Translations under genes and position numbers: made by a program
DNA from: Candidatus Gemmiger faecigallinarum
GTDB lineage: Bacteria; Bacillota; Clostridia; Oscillospirales; Ruminococcaceae
Assembly: GCA_019120395.1 (NCBI GenBank)
Contig: DWVD01000035.1
Span: forward strand, 1 to 50,850
Length of the DNA stretch: 50,850 bases
Direction: 5' to 3'
In this document: positions 49,875 through 50,850 of the stretch, in pieces
Position numbering within the stretch: position 1 is the stretch's first letter
Layout of the letters: each line of letters begins with the position of its first letter
The notes under the pieces: generated by a model
What the model was told of the DNA's origin: nothing
What the model saw: only the letters and a program-made list of their open reading frames with translations
Database searches by the model: none

Positions 49875-50850
49875 ATGAAGCTGCATGACAAGGGTGTGTA
49901 TCTGGTCAACGGCCAGCTCTGCGACGCCGCGCCCGTCCCGCCGGCGGAAGCCCGCAAGGGCACCATCGCCTACGGCATTTTGCAGGCGCACAACACCGTG
50001 CCCGATATGGACAACCTGCGCCTGAAATTCGACTCGATGACCAGCCATGACATCACCTACGTGGGCATCATCCAGACCGCCCGCGCCTCCGGCATGGACA
50101 AGTTCCCCATGCCCTACGTGCTGACCAACTGCCACAACACGCTGTGCGCGGTGGGCGGCACCATTAACGAGGACGATCACCAGTTCGCCCTCTCGGCGGC
50201 GCACAAGTACGGCGGCATCTATGTGCCGCCCAACATGGCCGTCATCCACAGCTACAACCGCGAGATGATGTCCGGCTGCGGCCGCATGATTTTGGGGTCC
50301 GACTCCCACACCCGCTACGGCGCATTGGGCACCATGGCGGTGGGCGAGGGCGGCGGCGAGCTGGCCAAGCAGCTGGTGGGCCGCACCTACGACATGGCCT
50401 ACCCCGGCGTGGTGGCCATCTACCTGACCGGCAAGCCCAACCCCGGCGTCGGCCCGCAGGACGTGGCGCTGGCTCTGGTGGGGGCCACCTACGCAAACGG
50501 CTATGTCAAAAACAAGGTCATGGAGTTTGTCGGCCCCGGCGTGGCCGGCCTGTCCGCCGACTTCCGCAACGGCATCGACGTTATGACCACCGAGACCACC
50601 TGCTGGTCCAGCATCTGGCAGACCGACGCCGTGACCGAGGAATATCTGGCCGGCCACGGCCGGCCGGAGGCTTACCGGCCGCTGGCCCCCGCCGACGTGG
50701 CCTACTATGACGGATGCATCGAGCTGGATCTGTCCAGCGTGGAGTGCATGATCGCCCTGCCGATGCACCCGAGCTACGCCTACCCGATCCACGCCCTGCA
50801 GCAGGACCCCTACACCATCCTGAAAGAAGCCGAGGACCGGGCCAACGAGC
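49875..50850 (+). CDS. aconitate hydratase, N-terminal part (3' end outside window)
   Basis: Open from ATG 49875 (AAAGGAGAG upstream) to the window edge, 325 codons. [27 protein letters not shown] (cluster cysteine region), [22 protein letters not shown] and [32 protein letters not shown] mark the aconitase/hydratase superfamily. It would interconvert citrate and isocitrate, linking the divergent citrate synthase with the upstream dehydrogenase. It belongs to the long, clostridial 'hydratase' branch, so another hydratase substrate cannot be fully excluded, but the context supports aconitase. Confidence 0.9.
   Translation, partial: MKLHDKGVYLVNGQLCDAAPVPPAEARKGTIAYGILQAHNTVPDMDNLRLKFDSMTSHDITYVGIIQTARASGMDKFPMPYVLTNCHNTLCAVGGTINEDDHQFALSAAHKYGGIYVPPNMAVIHSYNREMMSGCGRMILGSDSHTRYGALGTMAVGEGGGELAKQLVGRTYDMAYPGVVAIYLTGKPNPGVGPQDVALALVGATYANGYVKNKVMEFVGPGVAGLSADFRNGIDVMTTETTCWSSIWQTDAVTEEYLAGHGRPEAYRPLAPADVAYYDGCIELDLSSVECMIALPMHPSYAYPIHALQQDPYTILKEAEDRANE

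Overview
The window is GC-rich, densely coding bacterial chromosome. The gene families (IreB, an MraZ-independent murD, a PASTA-type class B penicillin-binding protein, a GlcNAc PTS with nagA/nagB, sortases, Shine-Dalgarno AGGAGG sites and sigma-A type promoters) point to a Gram-positive gut clostridium of the Ruminococcaceae/Oscillospiraceae, in the Faecalibacterium-Gemmiger-Subdoligranulum neighbourhood. That placement is inferred from gene content and style, not from a database search.

Layout. 1-6.6 kb: 3' end of metK, then prs, murD, a GNAT acetyltransferase and a YnbB-type PLP lyase on the plus strand, ending at a strong two-way terminator; a 53-residue ORF and ireB lie on the minus strand. 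6.7-11.4 kb: a minus-strand GlcNAc operon (PTS transporter, nagB, nagA), then cutC. 11.6-15.5 kb: a LexA/CI-like autocleaving repressor divergent from a small membrane protein, with several operator-like palindromes between them, then a radical-SAM/DUF4130 DNA-repair-type pair. 15.5-18.8 kb: a flavodoxin with two iron-box-like palindromes, a tiny membrane protein, a PepV-like dipeptidase and a GtrA protein. 19-24.8 kb: a YtrA-like GntR regulator with an ABC ATPase and two paralogous permeases, then a fused ABC exporter preceded by an 18-codon leader peptide, a GNAT enzyme and an Lrp regulator.

25-37.1 kb is the most striking part. A penicillin-binding protein gene (SpoVD/FtsI type with a PASTA domain) is split by a 9,965-bp element. 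The element starts with a small ORF and a large serine recombinase. It carries a truncated pilin, a class C sortase, an LPQTG Cna-type protein, a second sortase and a 1,451-residue surface protein. Its ends are 15-bp inverted repeats, each 7 bp from a GG dinucleotide. Joining the flanks at that dinucleotide restores a 683-codon PBP reading frame in phase, bringing the SxxK and SxN motifs together with KSGT. In the orientation seen here the PBP is off; precise excision would switch it on.

37-45.3 kb: a CoA-disulfide-reductase/rhodanese fusion, a NUDIX hydrolase, and a TetR regulator divergent from an ABC ATPase plus a giant FtsX-type permease, with three AACAGCTGTT-type palindromes in between. 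45.4-50.85 kb: a ricin-type lectin fused to a histone-H1-like Lys/Ala tail, then the oxidative arm to 2-oxoglutarate: citrate synthase divergent from isocitrate dehydrogenase and aconitase. The last two are separated by a 0.4-kb non-coding, hairpin-rich segment bounded by a 14-bp direct repeat. No tRNA, rRNA or CRISPR array was seen.
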